From Hydractinia symbiolongicarpus (lineage: Eukaryota; Cnidaria; Hydrozoa; Anthoathecata; Hydractiniidae), in the NCBI RefSeq assembly GCF_029227915.1, contig NC_079875.1, positions 22,561,001-22,625,000 on the forward strand: a stretch of DNA of 64,000 nt, given 5' to 3'. This document shows positions 59,199 through 64,000 of the stretch, in pieces. Made by a program: the position numbers and the translations under genes. Each line of letters begins with the position of its first letter. Positions within the stretch are counted from its first letter, which is position 1. Below the pieces are notes generated by a model. That model searched no databases, had not been told where the DNA came from, and worked only from the letters and a program-made list of their open reading frames with translations.

Positions 59199-59498
59199 CT
59201 AAGGGTAAGTATTGCTATCACCAACCCTTCCTTGTATTGTGTCAATCTCCTGCTGAGTTGTTGGTTCCTGTTGATTTATTGAACATCCCATCGGTTTCCA
59301 TAGGCTTTCTAACCATGCTAATTCTATGGTTTTCCCTGTGTCAAGCTTATAACAACTTCCACAACCCTCACTAGTGAACCTCCAGTGAAGTTTATTTGAT
59401 CGCATAACATTCCTAGCTTTTTGCCCTACATATATTGACATGTTATGTGTGTGTGTGTGTTTAAATGGTTGTGTACAACATTTTTGATTAATGAGCAC
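59199..59498 (-). other. Unassigned 99-codon frame
   Basis: The minus-strand frame contains VGQKARNVMRSNKLHWRF and GCGSCYKLDTGKTIELAWLE, with a codon mix less AT-biased than its surroundings. I do not recognise it. It may be part of a decayed transposon protein or a gene remnant. The N-terminal HTHTHN comes from a GT microsatellite. Confidence 0.25.
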
Positions 59499-60420
59499 AC
59501 AAGTAAAGGTGAATCGCCAGAAACAAGAAATGAATTAGTAAATCAATCAGTAGTTATAAATAGAAAATGTTCTGTTTGATAAAAAGATGATGCTGACTGA
59601 TTTGAAATATAAGAGCAATGGTATGGCTTAAATCTTTTTTCTTGATAAAGAAGATACAACAAACATGTGTTGTTAAGCCTTTTAAAGCAAAAATTTAGGC
59701 AGAATTAGTTATTGATATAACTGCATACCTAATTAAATATATATATGACAAATACACTTGTAATGCGCTTCAAAATAAATAACAAATTTTCAAATAGAAC
59801 TCAGAACAATCTCAGGCTAAACATGGAAAGTATAAGAACACCTCAGGCTTGAGTGGTTTCCATAATAATATAATTTTACAACAAATAATAATGTTTGTAA
59901 AAGTATATAATGTTTTTACAATCTATGGGATGGTTAAAAAGTTTTTAAATAATTTTAAAAACCCAAATACTTATATCAAGGCCTTTCAATAAAGAAAAGA
60001 GGAGCCACAGAAAATGCATACGTTAAAACTGTATATGCAATCTTATATGTGTAAGGTTACGTGCCTTACACCCCTTTAATTTTTTCTCTCGTACTTTAAG
60101 CAACAGGTGGCCAATAAAAATCTTAACAAAGAAAAAAGGCACACATAACTATGTCCCTCACATTACTGTCACTTAATTTATTATACACATGTGCTAAAAT
60201 ATGTATGGATAATAAAATATAAAAACATGATAAAAGAATATTCCTAAATTGTTCTTAAAAACGATCTGTAATAATTATTATTTGATTTATTTTTATGTCA
60301 ATAAAACTTGCATTACATAATAAAAACAGGTTATTTTAGTTTTAACATTACTGAAAGCCTATTTAAAAAATCTTAAAATAAATTATTAAGGGGAAGTCTT
60401 CCTTTCTTTTTATTAAGTTA
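59499..60420. other. AT-rich non-coding stretch
   Basis: No gene or element end recognised. Confidence 0.4.
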
Positions 60421-61185
60421 CTAGTTGTAAAAGCCCGTGGAAAAATCCACTTGACAGGAACAATGGAGAAAAAAACCGTTTGTAACTTAAATTTTAAAGT
60501 TATAAATTTGTAAAAAAATATTGACTATTCCCCTGAAAATATTAATAAAATGAATACAATGGTGCTAATACTGTAGTTCTATTGAGTCTCTTAAATAAAA
60601 TTATAAACGTCACACGTTAAGACACTAAAGTTGTTGTCATCAGCGTAGTATCGTGTCAGCTTAGTCATTAACTGCTAAAGTGTGTTGAGTGGCCAAACAC
60701 ATTTTTTTTCTTAAGGTTTAGGGGATTTGGGTTTTAAAAGTTTTGCTGACAACTGCCAATGTATGCAGATTTTTTATAAATTTGATTTACATTTACTTTC
60801 ATTGTATAGGGCTTAAAACGCTGATCAAGAATATGTATATCTTGGATCTTGTCCTTTTGACTTGTCACGTTTGTAAATGACATCATCAACCTGTCTGTTC
60901 CGAAACAGGTGGGTTGACCCAGGTTTGGGAAGTGGTCCGATATTGGTCTCGGGTGGTCCCTAGTTACCAACATGGGAGATGACGCCAGCTATATTTCCAC
61001 TTGTTTTTGGGCCTTAAAGTTATAAGTGCATTGTAATGACTATGTGAATTTAAAAGTATTGATATCAATGTTATTGCATTGCGATGTTTAATTTGTTGAT
61101 TAGCATTTGAGATGTATTTTTTGACAACTTTAAAGAAAAATGAACAAAAGATTTAAGTCAATACACCTGTTTTTATTATCATTAA
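60421..61185 (-). mobile_element. Decayed Helitron-like element related to 9026-9759
   Basis: On the minus strand it ends GTGGATTTTTCCACGGGCTT, then CTAG at 60421-60424, with A at 60420. The interior shares ACGCTGATCAAGAA, TTCCGAAACAGG and TGGTCCCTAGTTACC with 9026-9759. The 5' end is degraded and placed approximately. Its CRE-like sites have decayed to TGACATCA and TGACGCCA. Confidence 0.6.
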
Positions 61186-63379
61186 GTAAATCCGTCAACA
61201 TGCTTTTAAGTTAAAAGATTTTCACTTATTTTTATATATGCTTATATATAATTTGTTTTTAAAGAACTTCTACCACTGGCTAAAATATTTCTTATACCTT
61301 TATGTCTGTAGAACAATACATTTTAAATTAAATATATTTAGATTAAATATATGCAATACTATATGTCAAAAATCTGGTAAATCAAGACAATCATGAACTT
61401 ATAGAGCAACTAACTCAAATTTTTTTAAAAGCAAGTGCAACAAAGAAGAGAGAAAGTCATAAAAAAATTATTTATAAAAATGATTTTTTCAGACATGCAC
61501 AAGTATAATAAGATAAATTATTATTTATGCACAAGTATATAATAAGAGAAATTATTATTTATGTGTTTAAACACAACAGCCAGCTTTCTTAAAAGGTTTA
61601 TTTCTCATTCTTTCATTTTATTTAAAAATTAATGAGAAAGTTAGAATAAATTTTATTTGATTTAATGAAATAATTCTGTTGAAATGATTTTTTAAAAACG
61701 ACAACGCTTTGTAAATTGATCTAGTTAATAAAAATTGATCTCTTTTTTCTTAGCTTATCTAACTCTTCTGAGTCAAACAAGATTAACACATAATTATGAA
61801 ACTTTCAATTTGTGTACAATTTTATCAGGTGTGATTGTTTAGAAATGAGAGGAAAGCAAATATTGGAAAGAATCTGACTTGTTGTAGTTTAATTCTTAGC
61901 ATGGGAACAAAATGTTTCTGATAAATATATTTCTCTACAAACAAACAATAAATACCTACAATATTTGTCTTTATTTTTGTTTCTTTATTATGATTGAAAG
62001 AGTGTTTGAAATAGCTGTGAACATTTTTCAAAACAACAATAAGAAAGGTGCTATAGAAAACTTAATTATGTAAAAATACAACAAGAGAAAATAGTTTTTT
62101 TAGAGGAAAGTATCTTTTCTAAGTTTGATGAGTAGTTTAAAAAACTAAAGTGTATGTCTGTTGTATATTTCAATATATTTTACGAAATGTGTTTTTAGAC
62201 AGCTTTGAATATGTGGTGTGTGTAGACATAGCTTTGAATATGTGTGCAATAAGAGATTAGTTTTTGAAGTTTTTTTTGTGCATTACTATTCTTTTTTTCT
62301 AAACATAACAAAACTTTGATTCTCAATTATAATGGTATATATAATCAAGTTCAGAAGTTAAATCAGCAAGATAAAGGAAGTATAATAGTTATCAATGTAT
62401 ATTGTATATCAGATCTTATGTTATGGAATAAAGAGCTTTGGAAAGCAAAGAAGTGCAGTAGTGGTAGAGATCACCATCTCTCTTTCTACCTTTACTGCTT
62501 CTTTTTATCTTTTCGGCACTCCATCTTGTTTAGGTGTAAATGCAATAAATGAGTGACCCTCAAAAGAGCAGAAATAAGTTACATTGCTCCTGTTGATAAT
62601 TATTATTAGAAATTTATTATTATTAAAAGCATGTTACAAATGCAAGGTTTAATAAATCAAAAGTGGTGGTGCAAGTGAGCGAGTTAATGCATATATTTGG
62701 ACAGAACATGAACACATTTGCGTAACTAAGGCAAGATGTTCAATTTGTACAAATAATTTGAAAATTTTATGACTGATATAAGTTTGATTAAAATATAAAT
62801 TAAAAATTATTAAACAAGTTTTGAATTTGCTGCAACTTGATAATAAAAGTTTAAATCAATAGACTTTAATTGGAACGCATTTTAACTAGGTGGAACAAAT
62901 TATTTTTTTACCTCAAATATTCCCAACTATCCTGATTTGATGGTAAACCTCCCAATACAGTTCTCTTACCCACTCGATCCCTCAATAATTCTCCCAAGTT
63001 TAGAAACTTTTATAAAATGCTTGTTGTTTGTTCAAAAAGTATTCGATAAACAACTATCAAACTGAGCATGGTGTTCTTGCTATATGTATCCAATAATATC
63101 TTTTTATCACAACAAAGTCTGTCAGCATGCTTAAACATCTGTTTCTGTGGCTTTTGTAGCTGTTAAAAAACCAAGCTCTCTAGGGCTTGGGCAAAAAATA
63201 CCTAATACCAATTTAAGTGGGATTAAAAAACACTTTTCATTCCTGAGTGTAAGCAAATAGATTCAAAATGCTATGTTGTTTATAGATAAATTGATAAGTA
63301 TGACTTAACAAATTACATGCTGGGAATGGACCAGACACTACACATTGTTGGTAGGAGATTTTTACTATTTTTGCTGTTT

Positions 63380-63411
<32 letters not shown>

Positions 63412-63438
63412 CATAACATGGGAACTTTTCTTTTTTAG
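61186..63438. other. AT-rich stretch, probably upstream or intron of the unc-13 gene
   Basis: No convincing start exon for the unc-13-like gene was found. A (GTT)n run lies at 63381-63408, just before the first recognised exon. Confidence 0.4.
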
Positions 63439-63990
63439 TGAAAAAGGCAAAAACTGATTTTGAAAATCCTGGTAAGTTTTATTGCAAACCCTTTTTATCA
63501 CACAAAAATTTTGATATTTATTTTAAAAACTAGAGTTGACTATAACCATGTGCCAGGTAACGGAAAATATTATATTTTTTATTTAAATGTTCATAGGTTG
63601 ATACTGCCTTGCGTGTTTTGGGTTGGTGAATAGTCTGTACTTAAAGGAATATATGTTGATAGTATACTAATGCAAAAAATATTTTTGTTTTTAGCAAAGT
63701 TTAAAACCTACATTTCAGTACAAATAGAAGATCAGATTATAAAGACCCCAATTGTTCGTGGAAAAGATCCAGTATGGCACCAAAGTTTTGTGTTGTATGT
63801 TATTTCCTTGTTTTTAAGCACCTGAAGTATAAATAAATTGAAATTGAGTGTTTCAACATGATTATTTTTTAGCAATGTGAAAAATATAAACAACACCGCT
63901 TGCATCAAATTAATGCAAGATGGTTTCATATTTGACACTGTTGTTGGGTTAATCAATATTCCATTGGTAGAAGTTTGCTTTTCAAACAAG
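63439..63990 (+). CDS. unc-13-like: unc-13/Munc13 N-terminal C2A domain, partial (three exons, 5' exon and remainder missing)
   Basis: Exons 63439-63471, 63695-63794 and 63873-63990 join in phase with GT/AG introns. The product begins (V)KKAKTDFENPAKFKTYISVQ, then VRGKDPVWHQSFVF, IKLMQDGFIFDTVVG and LINIPLVEV, which parallels the N-terminal C2A domain of Munc13/unc-13 (KKAKFD...FNTYVTLK, PSWEQDFMF, DTMVGTVWIPL). Known family role: priming of synaptic vesicles for SNARE-mediated fusion; C2A homodimerises or binds RIM. The first exon with the start codon is not identified upstream, and the gene continues past the window after the donor at 63991. Other C2 proteins are possible, but the run of matches favours unc-13. 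Confidence 0.8.
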
Positions 63991-64000
63991 GTATGACAAG

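Overview
This is AT-rich animal nuclear DNA from one locus of a repeat-dense genome. Three protein-coding host genes can be read with consensus GT/AG introns: a complete CaMKIV-like kinase gene (1562-6673, +), a complete NDUFA6 gene (46801-49249, +), and the start of an unc-13/Munc13 gene (63439-63990, +) that runs off the right edge. Metazoan synaptic and calcium-signalling genes, heavy AT bias, and the mix of DIRS, BEL/Pao, LINE, pogo, hAT-like and Helitron-like elements suggest an early-branching marine animal. A cnidarian, perhaps a hydrozoan, is my best guess; this is inference, since no sequence search was possible.

Layout. 1-1561: AT-rich flank with a 53-bp tandem repeat and microsatellites. 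1562-6673: CaMKIV-like gene in 11 exons. 6847-9759: small Helitron-like elements, including one in minus orientation with three perfect TGACGTCA octamers. 12190-21791: a head-to-tail chain of Helitron-like elements. The largest (14041-21500) was split by an apparently intact DIRS retrotransposon (14485-18689) and a palindromic mini-element (18685-19266). 23210-26322: a non-coding hAT-like element. 27479-37325: a chimera of a decayed LINE and a decayed BEL/Pao fragment, bracketed by a 62-bp inverted repeat. 37365-40145: nested TA-flanked elements, including a pogo/Tigger transposase. 40146-46716: three head-to-tail minus-strand Helitron-like units, ending 84 bp before the NDUFA6 start codon. 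50022-53529: a second copy of the 14041-21500 Helitron without the DIRS, giving an 'empty site'; it carries its own 784-bp TIR element. 53750-54385: a TA-flanked MITE. 56074-58508: a second, fuller copy of the same LINE, followed by a second decayed RT fragment. 59500-63438: AT-rich sequence with one more Helitron-like copy.

How the parts relate. The host genes are unrelated in function; the shared theme is transposon biology. The Helitron-like elements start with TC, end in CTAG after a GTGGA/TCCAC hairpin, and sit between A and T. They occur repeatedly as exact head-to-tail joins. None encodes a visible Rep/helicase, so all are presumably mobilised in trans. The DIRS element has a single 1294-codon frame running from a Gag-like N-terminus to a tyrosine recombinase at the C-terminus, with the whole reverse transcriptase/RNase H frame embedded in +1. 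This is the most striking coding arrangement in the window.
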